Below, piece by piece: positions 34,824-44,824 of a stretch of DNA of 64,000 nucleotides; the first letter of the stretch is position 1; every line of letters begins with the position of its first letter. The notes beneath the pieces are model-generated. The model was not told the origin of the DNA, did no database searches, and was given only the letters and a program-made list of their open reading frames with translations. The DNA is from Ascarosepion bandense. Taxonomy: Eukaryota; Mollusca; Cephalopoda; Sepiida; Sepiidae. The translations under genes and the position numbers were made by a program. Location: contig JBBBDQ010000421.1 of NCBI GenBank assembly GCA_037127315.1, forward strand, positions 1,276,001-1,340,000, in the 5' to 3' direction.

Positions 34824-35045
34824 CCCTCTAGGACCATTCGTATCATATTTGATACAGTATTTCCCTATAAGGAAACATTTGGTATTTCCCTATAAGGAAA
34901 CATTTGGTATTCATTGACTGAGCAGTCAGTACTGCTTTCATTTGAAATTTATAAAATATTTCTCTTAAAAGATTTTTCAGGAAAATATTTCTTTCAAGGC
35001 TTGTTTTCATACTGTATCAAATATGATACGAATGGCCCTAGAGGG
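34824..35045 (+). mobile_element. TTAA MITE, tandem copy 1 (222 bp)
   Basis: Inverted termini CCCTCTAGG...CCTAGAGGG, flanked by TTAA at 34820-34823 and 35046-35049. It has the internal 25-bp duplication containing TTTCCCTATAAGGAAAC. Confidence 0.93.
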
Positions 35046-35049
35046 TTAA

Positions 35050-35141
35050 TAATATATGAGTTAGGCTTCTACTTGTCATAAAGTGGGGGATCAGTTCTAT
35101 ATTGTTATGAAATAATAAACAGATCCCCCACTAATTACTAC
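35050..35141 (+). repeat. repeated spacer with 11-bp inverted repeat
   Basis: The spacer between MITE copies (also at 35372-35463 and 35694-35788) contains AGTGGGGGATC and its complement GATCCCCCACT about 28 bp apart. MITE plus spacer is thus one tandem unit of about 322 bp. Confidence 0.88.
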
Positions 35142-35145
35142 TTAA

Positions 35146-35367
35146 CCCTCTAGGGCCATTCGTATCATATTTGATACAGTATTTCCCTATAAGGAAACAT
35201 TTGGTATTTCCCTATAAGGAAACATTTGGTATTCATTGACTGAGCAGTCAGTACTGCTTTCATTTGAAATTTATAAAATATTTCTCTTAAAAGATTTTTC
35301 AGGAAAATATTTCTTTCAAGGCTTGTTTTCATACTGTATCAAATATGATACGAATGGCCCTAGAGGG
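35146..35367 (+). mobile_element. TTAA MITE, tandem copy 2 (222 bp)
   Basis: Same size and structure as copy 1, starting exactly 322 bp after it. TTAA lies on both sides. Confidence 0.93.
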
Positions 35368-35467
35368 TTAATAATATATGAGTTAGGCTTCTACTTGTCA
35401 TAAAGTGGGGGATCAGTTCTATATTGTTATGAAATAATAAACAGATCCCCCACTAATTACTACTTAA

Positions 35468-35689
35468 CCCTCTAGGGCCATTCGTATCATATTTGATACA
35501 GTATTTCCCTATAAGGAAACATTTGGTATTTCCCTATAAGGAAACATTTGGTATTCATTGACTGAGCAGTCAGTACTGCTTTCATTTGAAATTTATAAAA
35601 TATTTCTCTTAACAAATTTTTCAGGAAAATATTTCTTTCAAGGCTTGTTTTCATAGTGTATCAAATATGATACGAATGGCCCTAGAGGG
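35468..35689 (+). mobile_element. TTAA MITE, tandem copy 3 (222 bp)
   Basis: It starts 322 bp after copy 2. Minor substitutions separate it from its neighbours, for example CATAGTGTATC for CATACTGTATC. Confidence 0.93.
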
Positions 35690-35792
35690 TTAATAATATA
35701 ATATGAGTTAGGCTTCTACTTGTCATAAAGTGGGGGATCAGTTCTATATTGTTGTGAAATAATAAACAGATCCCCCACTAATTACTACTTAA

Positions 35793-36014
35793 CCCTCTAG
35801 GGCCATTCGTATCATATTTGATACAGTATTTCCCTATAAGGAAACATTTGGTATTTCCCTATAAGGAAACATTTGGTATTCATTGACTGAGCAGTCAGTA
35901 CTGCTTTTATTTGAAATTTATAAAATATTTCTCTTAAAAATTTTTTCAGGAAAATATTTCTTTCAAGGCTTGTTTTCATAGTGTATCAAATATGATACGA
36001 ATGGCCCTAGAGGG
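35793..36014 (+). mobile_element. TTAA MITE, tandem copy 4 (222 bp)
   Basis: Last copy of the array, 325 bp after copy 3. It shares the CATAGTGTATC variant with copy 3. Confidence 0.93.
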
Positions 36015-36018
36015 TTAA

Positions 36019-36740
36019 ATGCAAGAAAGGCAAAAGGGAACGGTGAGTATACTCCCTAAATGGGTTGTCTAAATAGTTGGCAGAACATAAATTGGTAAGT
36101 ACAATAAGAAAGCAACTGTTACTTTGAACTAGGAAGTTATGGAGAGTCATGGTTACTTAAATCCTGAAGGGGTACATAAAAAAGAGTACTGACTTATCAT
36201 TTTCATTGAGTAGAATTAAAACATTTATTTTTCTATCACTTCGTTTCATTTTAAAAGATTTTGTATGAAATTTGTAGTGAATATGACTTGAAGAACAAGT
36301 AGGATTGGTAATTTAATTACTGAAGGTGAAATGAATCAATCATAATTTTCACATTTTCAAAATCTGAAATAGATTGAATTATGATTATCTTCTGAAAATC
36401 TTTTAATTTTTTGATACATTTTTGCATGATGACAGCTGTCAAAAAAGTATTCTCAAATAATGAAGATACAAATGTCTCGATTAATATTGCTTTTTCTTTG
36501 TGCATTTTGTCCAGATATTCCAACAGCAGCCTAATTTTCATGAGCAAAAAATTAATTTTCATTTCGCGTTGTCCAAGTTGATTAATACAATATGTATAAA
36601 TCAAAAAAAATTATAAGTGTTTTTTTTTTTCGTATCAGTGTATAATCATAGAACATATATGTATGCATGCGTGTGATTGTAAATGCAAAAATAATTCTTT
36701 CTTGTGACGTCATTTTTATTTGTCTGGTAAGAAGAGGATG
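36019..36740. other. unassigned DNA
   Basis: A 95-codon minus-strand frame at 36317-36604 resembles nothing I know. No other signal. Confidence 0.5.
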
Positions 36741-36744
36741 TACG

Positions 36745-37022
36745 GTGTGATGTAAGGAGAGCTCAGAGAATCGAGTTTAAATTGCAGTGAGTTTCTTTAC
36801 ATTCCCTTACGCGCAAATACGCGAGGGGGTATGATTCTATATCTTCTCTCCCCACCCCTAGCTATAAGGGCAGCACAGACTGAGTCCTATAGTCTTGGTT
36901 GGTAACCCGTCTACTGCAGAAAGAAACGGCTTACTGCTGGAAAACTTTCTGCCGAGTCAGTCACGAATTGAAGGAGATTGATAGCCCAAACGGGTATCAT
37001 ATACTGAACTTAAGTGGCTGAA
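36745..37022 (+). mobile_element. diverged copy of the main tRNA SINE
   Basis: The body order (TTACGCGCAAATACG, CTACTGCAGAAAG, GTCAGTCACG, ACTTAAGTGGCTGA) follows the copy at 7372 with many substitutions. An old insertion. Confidence 0.78.
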
Positions 37023-37128
37023 AAAAAAGGAATCTCATAATTTAATTTATATTTTTGTAGCGACGCCACGGGTTCGATAAATCGTTTGAGTCATAAAGTC
37101 ACGCATACAGGGCAACTCGATGTGATGT

Positions 37129-37372
37129 AATGTTTAGCAATCTTGTTTCGCTAGAATAATTACAATTGAGTAGTGAGTTCCATCTTCACTGGGTACCCCA
37201 TACTTTTGGTTTTGTGCCACATCTAAGCTGCGTATAGAAAAAGGACACCTCAACATATGGTAACGATTAGCAAGCTTGTCTCGCTAGAACAATTACGATT
37301 GAGTATTGAGTTCGATCCTCAGTGGGTGTCCCATACTTTCGGCCGTGTGCCATATCTAAGCTACGCTTAGAA
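37129..37372 (+). repeat. tandem pair of tRNA-like repeats of about 110 bp
   Basis: 37129-37246 and 37263-37372 share TAGCAA(T/G)CTTGT, TCGCTAGAA, TTGAGTA(G/T)TGAGTTC and ATCTAAGCT. The second has a box B-like GAGTTCGATCCTC, so a tRNA origin is possible. Two retroposed copies in the same orientation, or a local duplication. Confidence 0.72.
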
Positions 37373-37816
37373 AATTCACAACAGAAGCACACATATACTG
37401 CTGCCATAGCAGCAGTAGCCTGTCTATGGGGAGATTGTCTGACACAGCCCATCTCTCCTCGGGCTGGTTTTCTTCTCCTTAGATTGATTGCCACCTCAAA
37501 AAAGCCGAAAAAAGATGGATCAGTGTTGGTGTTTTTTGATCTTTCTTTTTGTTTTTTATTTTTGTTTTTTGGTTTTTGTTGTTTTGTTTTGGGGGAATAG
37601 CGCGAAGTGAACGAAGCATAATCTCGGGGTAGTTAAACTCGACACTCTGAATCACTTTCCGCATAAATAACCCTAACCCTACCAGCAATTCCCGAATAAG
37701 CATCAGGCGCGACATTAATACAGAAACTGCATTATTTTTTCGTTCTTTACAAATAATTGGAGTTAAACAACAGAATTTTTAAGTTGATCAGTGGAATTTT
37801 ACACCTTAACACTTTG

Positions 37817-37855
<39 letters not shown>

Positions 37856-37864
37856 TATTTATAA

Positions 37865-38238
37865 ATGGAACTTTGTCTGTGTGTGTATGTGTGTATGTGT
37901 CTGTGTCTGTGTGTCCGTTGCCTATAGACTCCGAAACGGCTGAACCGATTTTCTTGAAAATTTACACAGTTGTACTATAAGTGCCTGCGAGTGTTCTTAG
38001 CTAGGTTTTGTGTCGAGGTACCCCCGATAAATATCGAAAATCGATAATAAAAAAATCGGGTTATGAAAGGAGTGGAACTTAATCAAATTTGATACACTCA
38101 TAAACAAAGACATAAGAAACGATATTCAGAAGTTTCAAGGTTGCAGTTTTTACAATAGTGCAGAAAATCGATAATATATATATATATATATATATATAAG
38201 CTTTCATTGCACCCGAGCAACGCCGGGCTATACTGCTA

Positions 38239-38239
<1 letters not shown>
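37865..38239 (+). mobile_element. non-autonomous Helitron, 3' end defined
   Basis: The 3' end has a 16-nt near-perfect hairpin CCCGAGCAACGCCGGG (38212-38227), then CTAG (38236-38239) followed by T, the canonical Helitron terminus. Upstream, GACTCCGAAACGGCTGAACC is a sequence often seen at the 5' side of such elements in invertebrates. The exact 5' end within the TG-rich start is uncertain. Internal (TA)n at 38173-38198. No Rep/helicase coding. Confidence 0.68.
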
Positions 38240-38271
<32 letters not shown>

Positions 38272-38274
<3 letters not shown>

Positions 38275-39215
38275 TAAAATTTCAATATTATCTTTATTAT
38301 TTTCATTATTAGTAATTTTATTATTATTTTTTCATCTATACATTTTCTCTTTTACTTTTTATATTAATATGTGCTAAATTTTTTGTGGGAGATGTTAAAC
38401 TTTTGTGAATGTATCTTTGTTTTTACTACATTGTCTCCTTTGTTTTTATCAGCATTAATTTATATGATTTCCTTTGTTTATTTCTGTAAAGCATTTAAAC
38501 TTGGGTTCATTTTTTTTTAATTTTATGCACAAAAGATTTTTCAAAAAAGTTTTTTAAAAAGATTTTTATTTTCTAAAGTTTTTTGTGAGAGCTATTTATT
38601 TGTGTCTGTAAGTGTATTATCTGTCCCCTTTTCTTTTTCCATTCTTTTGTCTTTCTCTTTCTCTTTTATATTTTTCTTCATAATTTTGATTCCTCTTTTT
38701 TGTTTCCTTTTTTCTGTTATTGTGTGATTACATTATTTTTTATAAGTCTATGCTTGTGTACTTATTTTGTGTATGTCTATACCTATCCTCCTTTTTATGT
38801 CTGTTTTTCGCGTTTGTGTGATTTCTTGTATTCTTTAGTGTGTCTGTATTGTGTATATGTGTGATTTGATGTATGTATTATTAATTTTATGCCACATCCG
38901 GCTAAAATGTTTAATTCACCTAACTTGTGAACTGTTAAAAACTGTTTATAGAATGCTGAATGAAATTAATATTTATATATTTATTTTTCCACGATCTGAA
39001 AGAAGCAGATTGTAATCTTCTAAAAATGCCGAAATAAATTCAGGATTTATACCCGTTTTTGTGCTGAGTTTTCCTCTCAATATTTCATGTCACTCTGGAT
39101 TGAGCTGTCTGTTTTTATCTATTTAATATTTGATATTAATTAGATAAAATTTTTTGAATTATCCTTTCCTTTTTTTACATGTTTGCTATTCTCTCATATA
39201 GGTGAGGAGAACTAA
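38272..39215. other. unassigned T-rich DNA
   Basis: Flanked on the left by (TA)n at 38241-38271. No recognised feature. Confidence 0.5.
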
Positions 39216-39343
39216 CAGCATTAGAATTCTGAGTCCTCCGGCATTTCCTTTTTTTAAAAAGTGCTCAATGCAATATATATCGTAGAGAATAATATGATGA
39301 CAATTAAATTTGTTTTTTTATTTAAGATTAATTGAATTTACTT

Positions 39344-39393
39344 TGCGACACGGAAATTTCTATGTTTCGAGATTTTTACCACGTCATCAAGCA
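39344..39393 (-). ncRNA. degenerate hammerhead-like motif
   Basis: The minus strand has TTGATGA (39390-39384; C3 of the core reads U), GAAA (39368-39365), a short ACA...TGT stem III, GTC as cleavage triplet, and TGC/GCA as stem I. Stem II does not pair. GTGCTCAAT lies upstream on the plus strand at 39258, as in the other hammerhead repeats. Probably an inactive relative. Confidence 0.35.
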
Positions 39394-39829
39394 TTGTTGA
39401 CTTATTGTTGTAAAAATTTTAATATAGAAAACAATACCCTTGTTATTTTAAGAGTTACTATGGAGGCGGAGGCAGAAAAAATTAGATTTTATGTATGTGT
39501 TTAATCAAACTAAGCAGAATGATGTTCAACTTTTAAAATTATAATGTGTGTGGGGAATCAAATTTTTTTTGTCTTTTTTGGGGTTTTTTTCAAGGATTTT
39601 TTTTTTAATTCCAAGGAAAATTTTGAGATAATACTGGAATCCTTGGACTCTTGCAGTCCTCAAATCTGTTTGGTTTATTTGTGCTATATAATCTTACAGC
39701 CCATAATGATATAAAAAAAGAAGATATTGGATTATACAAGGCTAGTGGTCGGGAGAAATTCCGCTAATTTAAAAATTGATAAGTTAATGTATAGAAATTA
39801 AAAACCTTAATTTAAAAGTTACTATAAAT

Positions 39830-39857
39830 CAGCCAGTTAAGTGTCATACGTGATACT
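39830..39857 (-). mobile_element. tiny fragment of the main SINE 3' end
   Basis: AGCCAGTTAAGTGTCATACG matches the complement of the SINE terminus. Confidence 0.55.
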
Positions 39858-39957
39858 GGTGCATCTGGAAGATGCACCAAAATCAGTTATCTTCCTTTAA
39901 TTCAACTCTCTATGTTTGTTTGTTTTGTTGTTTTTTGTTTGTTTGTTTTTTGTTTTT

Positions 39958-40066
39958 TTGTTTTTGTTTTTTTTCGCCTTTGCTGCAACCAGTTATTGAA
40001 CTCCCAACTTTTTGCGTCAAGCTACCAGATCTAGCCAACGCCTTTATCCACTGGGCTATGTGTCCT
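39958..40066 (-). mobile_element. tRNA-derived SINE with A-tail
   Basis: The minus strand starts GGACACATAGCCCAGTGGAT (box A side), has GGGAGTTCAATAACTGG (box B side) and ends in AAAGGCG plus an A-rich tail. It is unlike the main SINE and closer to a simple retroposed tRNA. Confidence 0.65.
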
Positions 40067-40171
40067 TGATGGTTTCGTTTAAAATTCTAATGAACTGAAA
40101 AAGGTCGAAGCATAAAACATGCCAAACGTTGTGAATATGGCAATAAAGATGAGGAAAACTATCCAAACAAT

Positions 40172-40430
40172 GTCAGTAAGTTAAGTGCCACACGTGATAC
40201 AGGCTGGGCAGATTATCCCGCAGTAGGTTGCCATTGCTTTCTGCGGTAGACTGGTTGCCAGCCACGGCTATAGAACCCAATTTGTCCATAACTGGACGGA
40301 AGAGACGGATTAATACCTTTCCCAAGGGTATTTGTGCGTAAGTGAATGCAAGGAATTCAACTGGAATTCGAACTCGGATCCCCCGATTTGTCTTTCCGCG
40401 TCGGTATTCACTGCACCACAACGCACATCC
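40172..40430 (-). mobile_element. main tRNA SINE with head, internally shortened
   Basis: The minus strand starts GGATGTGCGTTGTGGTGCAG and has box B GAGTTCGAATTCC. The segment around the GTCTCTTTCGAGAC hairpin is missing near 40205. Confidence 0.88.
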
Positions 40431-40447
40431 TATAAATACAAATATAA

Positions 40448-40700
40448 AAAAGTAGATTTCCTTGATGTTACTTTCGATTTCGAAAATAATATATACCAAC
40501 CATATAAAAAAAAATACAAATCCTTTATATATCCACCCAAAATCTAATAATCTTCCGTCCATTATTAAGCATGTACGCTCATCCAAAAAATATAGAATTA
40601 GTAGAAATTTCGCAAATGAAGAAGTATTTAATAAGCACAATAATTGTTATAATACTGCCTTAATAAGAGAAGATCTACCCCCGAAGAAAAAATAGAAATG
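40448..40700 (+). pseudogene. reverse-transcriptase C-terminal relic (PLE-type?)
   Basis: The plus strand reads VDFLDVTFDFENNIYQPYKK, then in another frame NNLPSIIKHVRSSKKYRISR and NEEVFNKHNNCYNTALI. The FLDVTF...PY(R/K)K...N.PS.I....RIS...NEE.F....Y..AL pattern belongs to a family of invertebrate retroelement RTs, probably Penelope-like. Probably the same family as 47640-48390. A stop and a frameshift are visible. Confidence 0.55.
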
Positions 40701-42045
40701 GAAAAATTATTTGATATATACACCCCCTTTCAATCAACTGGTTCGCAGTAAATTAGGCAAAAAATCCTCGGTTTTATTTTTTAAAAACAAAAAGAAAGAA
40801 AACATTTTTTTTTTTTTATCTGACTTAAAGAGACCTTTGGTATGATTAAACTATTTTTATTTCAGTTCAGAGTGAATTTTTCCTAAATTTTTCATATACT
40901 CTTAACTTGTATAACTTGTATCATGTCTATTTAATTTATATTATATCATAATACAAAATAAATTACCAGATATATATAAGTTAATTGATATTCCTTTATG
41001 AAGAATTTTTAACCATATTCTATTGTGAAAATTTTGCAATATTTACATACGACATTTATTTCATTGCGTTTATTTAATAGGTTTTTTATTCTTAAGAAAT
41101 TTAATAACATATAGTTTTTCATATAGACACAAGGAGCATTGGTCATTTAAAGACTTACATATTTTAGCTGTTTTTAAAAATTTTCCATTTTATTGTAGGA
41201 GTTTTATTGGCTTCTTTTAGATACTAAAAATATTTCGATAGGGATGTTCTATTTCGGTACTTATTATTATAAAATGAAGAACTGTGTTGATGAAATATTT
41301 TTCTTAGTACTATCAATATAAATCTTTATATTACTAAGGTATTCAGTAGAAGAACGGAACTTATACATTGATAAATAATAGATTCTGTAAGGCATCTGTT
41401 TTCCAACGGACACTCTATAGAGTTTCTACAATTATATTTATTATTGCCTAAATTATCGATTTCAGTTTTTGAATGATTCATATTTTCACTTAAGTTTAAA
41501 TATTTATTTAAAATATTATTATTATTATTATGATCTTTTTCATTTTTTCCAGATTATCTGTACAACTATAACTTAATTTTAGAGTATTTTTATTGAAAAT
41601 TTTGCTTAACTGTCAAGTTAATCACCATCACCTGTCGAAGTACAATTCATAAAAACATAAAAACTTTTGTGTATACTTTGTATTGAGCACTTTTAAAAAG
41701 TATGCGCTACGAACTGTGGATTTTTACTCCATGTGTCATTATTCTTACTTATATATATAATAATAATAATAATAAAATTGATTCCGTACGTATTCAAATC
41801 TTAAAATGTTACACAAGTAATTTTTAAGAACCACGAATAACCGGCAGAATCTAACTCCGTTATCGCCCTCGGCTATAAAGCTTTGGACAACGAGGGGAAA
41901 AAAAGAAAACTGCGGAGCACCGACAATACATACAGCACTTCACAGCAAAGAAAAAAAAACCCTCAAACGGAACAAACCACAAAGAAAGAAAAGTGCTCGA
42001 TACTAAACTAACCAAAAAGGATTAACTAAGAGGCAGTTACGCAGA
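40700..42045. other. unassigned AT-rich DNA
   Basis: TTGAGCACTTTTAAAAAGT at 41690 is the inverted form of the GTGCTCAA motif seen near the hammerhead repeats. Otherwise nothing recognised. GTGCTCGATA occurs at 42001 just beyond. Confidence 0.45.
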
Positions 42046-42051
42046 GCAAAA

Positions 42052-42301
42052 ACACACGAGAAAAAATCGCAAGATCGCCAAGACCTACCGCGGTTTCGAA
42101 CACAAATTTCTTGCTTAGTGTACCGGACCTTAATGTGACCCCCCCCCCCAATTTTTTTTTTTTCCTTCGAACACCCCCTTCCCCAAATGGGTTTGTCTTT
42201 AATAGGTGTCTATTTATTTGATTAGTCCTTGGTCTGCCGTTGCCCTGACGAGCCGTTGTGCGAAACCGCGGTAGGTCTTGGCGATCTTGCGATTTTTTCT
42301 C

Positions 42302-42306
<5 letters not shown>
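42052..42306. repeat. inverted repeat, arms of about 50 bp
   Basis: 42052-42103 and 42255-42306 are reverse complements over more than 40 bp, including CCAAGACCTACCGCGGTTTC. The right arm holds the 3' half of the hammerhead candidate at 42235-42283. Confidence 0.9.
42235..42283 (+). ncRNA. candidate type I hammerhead ribozyme, family 3
   Basis: CTGACGA (42245-42251) and GAAA (42262-42265) enclose GCCGTTGTGC, which gives only a two-pair stem II. Stem III is minimal (ACC/GGT around GC, 42265-42272) with cleavage after A42273. Stem I is well formed: GCC with GGT, a 2x2 internal loop, then TGCCG with TGGCG. Minimal stem III is typical of PLE-associated hammerheads, which are thought to act as dimers. 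The weak stem II lowers confidence. Confidence 0.5.
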
Positions 42307-42336
<30 letters not shown>

Positions 42337-42886
42337 GCTAAATATAAGAGACAATGAATGTCTATTATGTTTAATCATGAGCCGTTCTAAACATCGTATT
42401 TTGGCTTTAATTTTAGTTGAAAATAAAGACAAAAATTCTCCAACATGTGGATGATCTTTTATTAAGTCGGTTCTAAGCTTACGGCTCACATGAGAGAGGT
42501 TACAGGGACGTTAACTTAAAGACATCCGTCATCAAAGACAATTTTATCTTGTGCTGACATAAAACTTTGCTAGGCAACGACAGCAGTCACCAAATAGCAA
42601 ACGCAGCTGGTAAATTTGTAATGCGGTTCTATGACGTCACACCGCACGAGAGCCCGAGATGTTAACAGAACCATATGTCTAAATGCAATGTAATGTGTTA
42701 TGACCAGATTTAAATGTGATTTTATTAAGTGTGTGTTGTTTTATTTAATTTAATGTAGATGGCCTCCAATATTTGAAGGTTCTTTTTACTGTGTGTATGA
42801 GTGAGTATTGTTGTATTGGTGACTAAAATCTGTCTTATATTACCTACATGACTATGTTTTTTTAAGAAATGTTGTTTAATTGAACT

Positions 42887-43385
42887 CTAATCACAAAGGT
42901 GACAGGTAAGTCTACGGGAGAGCGTGGTTGTAGTAAAACCAATATATGTAGTGGGTTTATTATTAGTACCAGATATACAATCTTTGAACGGGCATGTAAA
43001 TTGATACACTACATTAGTTTTCTGTAGAGGATTTAGTTGTGCGGTTAATATTATCAATATTGTTAGAACTATTTTTAAGTTTGTTGAGATACATTTTAAT
43101 TTGTTGATCATTGACGAAGTTAGGAAATCCATTATTGACAAGTGTTTGCTTAATGTGTAATTCTTTATAAAATATGGATTTAGAAGAAGATATCATTTGT
43201 GTGCGTTGAATTAAGTTTTTTTTATAACAGCTAACTTATATCGTTGGGAGCATTCACTATTAGAATTAAGAAGACACGAGTTTATGATAGTTGGTTTCCT
43301 ATATAGAGAAGTAGCAAATCTATGTGTGCTAGAATCAATGAATACATCAAGAAATGGGACTTTGTTATTAATATTAAGTTCTAAT
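42887..43385 (-). pseudogene. PLE endonuclease-side fragment
   Basis: The minus strand reads NNKVPFLDVFIDSSTHRFAT, SLYRKPTIINSCLLNSNSEC, a stop, then LHIKQTLVNNGFPNFVNDQQ, KTNVVYQFTCPFKDC, and TYIGFTTTTLSRRLTCHL with the YIG of a GIY-YIG domain. The segment usually lying between VNDQQIKMY and KTNVVYQF is missing and appears inverted at 43395-43570. Confidence 0.75.
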
Positions 43386-43394
43386 AATAATAGT

Positions 43395-43620
43395 GTACGT
43401 CAAAATAAACATAACATTATTAACTTATACTATTACAACCAAATTCTTAATAATTACAAACAAGATGAAAAAACTCTCAAAAACATAATACGTAGAAATG
43501 TTAAACCAATAAATAATAATAATCAAATTAAGCTCATCATATATTATAAAAACTTTAAAACAATTGACCACATAGTCTCTAATAACCCTACAACCTTACA
43601 ACTTGTCTCTTATATTTAAC
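43395..43620 (+). pseudogene. inverted internal PLE segment
   Basis: The plus strand reads INLYYYNQILNNYKQDEKTL, KNIIRRNVKPINNNNQIKL and IIYYKNFKT. This corresponds to the part absent from the minus-strand fragment at 42887-43385, which abuts it head to head near 43385. Confidence 0.65.
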
Positions 43621-43655
43621 AGTACATGTTTAGAAAATTATCTGCTGCCTCGATA

Positions 43656-43697
<42 letters not shown>

Positions 43698-43903
43698 ATA
43701 TATGAAGCAAAATCATTCTGTATTGTACAGTCCTTTAAATATTGTTAAACAGTTTCTTACAACTTGTCTCTTATATTTAACAGTACATGTTTAGAAAATT
43801 GTCTGCTGCTTCGATACACTATATATATATATAATATTTTGATATATGAAGCAAAATCATTCTGTATTGTACAGTCCTTTAAATATTTTTAAACAGTTTC
43901 TTC
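43597..43903 (+). repeat. tandem duplication, two copies of about 150-160 bp
   Basis: Both copies run from ACTTGTCTCTTATATTTAAC through GCTTCGATACACT (first copy GCCTCG), a (TA)n run, and TGAAGCAAAATCATTCTGT to AAACAGTTTCTT. They differ in TA length and few bases, so the duplication is recent. Confidence 0.93.
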
Positions 43904-43904
43904 T

Positions 43905-44588
43905 GCTGCTCTCTTATTTACCAACTTCCAACTTCTCTTTATTTTATTTTTGTAGATGTTCAATAGATGCTAAAATAATTTCTTGCCTTTTTTAAGCTAA
44001 AAAAACAGAAACATGCTGACGCCACCCGGAAAACAAGTGAATCAGCATGAAAGATAGTGAACAGTGATAAAACTGAGGTGTGTGTCATGAACTATTTTCT
44101 CATTGGTTTATCTTTCATGCTTTCTTTGTGAGAGAGCGGAAAGGGATGCGAAAGGAGAGAGAGGAGCGTCTAATGCTCATTGGAATTAAATTCACACGGC
44201 AGTTGTCTAGACCAATGTTTGTGTTTCTCTATTGGAGCACGTGTTACCCATCAGTGTCAACATCGACCCCTGCTTGCAAAATCGATGTAAACAAAACAAA
44301 CCTCTTATTACATAAGGATTTAAAAAAAAGAACCACTCACATATGAAGTAGTAAAAGATTGGAGATTTATAAAATGACGTCAGTCGGAAATGGGAAATTG
44401 GTCGGATTAAAATAGCGATACGACTAAATTTGATTCAATTAGATTATAGCCGACAAATATAATGAACCAAAAGGAATCAGTAGCTACTCTAGTATCTACG
44501 TATCGTTCATTCAGTAATGAATTAGAACACTCTCACTACTGGCGTATGAATATATGATATATCATACGCTAAAAGTCTGCCTCCTTCT
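43905..44588. other. unassigned DNA
   Basis: An 88-codon plus-strand frame at 44080 has no recognisable similarity. Confidence 0.5.
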
Positions 44589-44589
44589 A

Positions 44590-44726
44590 CCGAGCCCATA
44601 GCTCAGAGGTAGAATCGCCGACTGACGCCAATTCGGTCGGGTTTCAATCCTAGATAAAAAGCAATTTGATGTCTAACCGTACTGAAGAGCTGTGATACAG
44701 TGAAACAGATCTGTCTGTGGATGACT
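44590..44726 (+). mobile_element. tRNA-headed SINE with hammerhead-like 3' part (copy 2)
   Basis: The head has AGCCCATAGCTCAGAGGTAG (box A side) and GGGTTTCAATCC (box B side). The hammerhead-like fold occupies 44671-44725 and a (TA)n tail follows. It shows the same structure as 6303-6442 with clear sequence divergence, so the two insertions are independent or old. Confidence 0.78.
44671..44725 (+). ncRNA. candidate type I hammerhead ribozyme (SINE copy 2)
   Basis: CTGAAGA (44682-44688; position 7 is free in the consensus), stem II GCTGT/ACAGT with GAT loop, GAAA (44702-44705), stem III ACA/TGT closed by GATC, and GTC with cleavage expected after C44715. Stem I pairs CCGTA with TGTGG (two G-U pairs), then, past an internal loop, GTC with GAC. 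Relative to copy 1, stem I changes from CCACA to CCGTA and stem II ends in GT instead of GC, yet all pairs are kept. Confidence 0.72.
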
Positions 44727-44754
44727 ATATATATATATATATATAAGAAAACTC

Positions 44755-44758
<4 letters not shown>

Positions 44759-44812
<54 letters not shown>
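44759..44812. repeat. (GT)n microsatellite
   Basis: Uninterrupted; it lies shortly after the SINE's (TA)n tail. Confidence 0.97.
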
Positions 44813-44814
<2 letters not shown>

Positions 44815-44824
44815 ATAGAATATA

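Noticed and set aside
37667..37681. ACCCTAACCCTA, telomere-like
   Set aside because: Two units only; chance.
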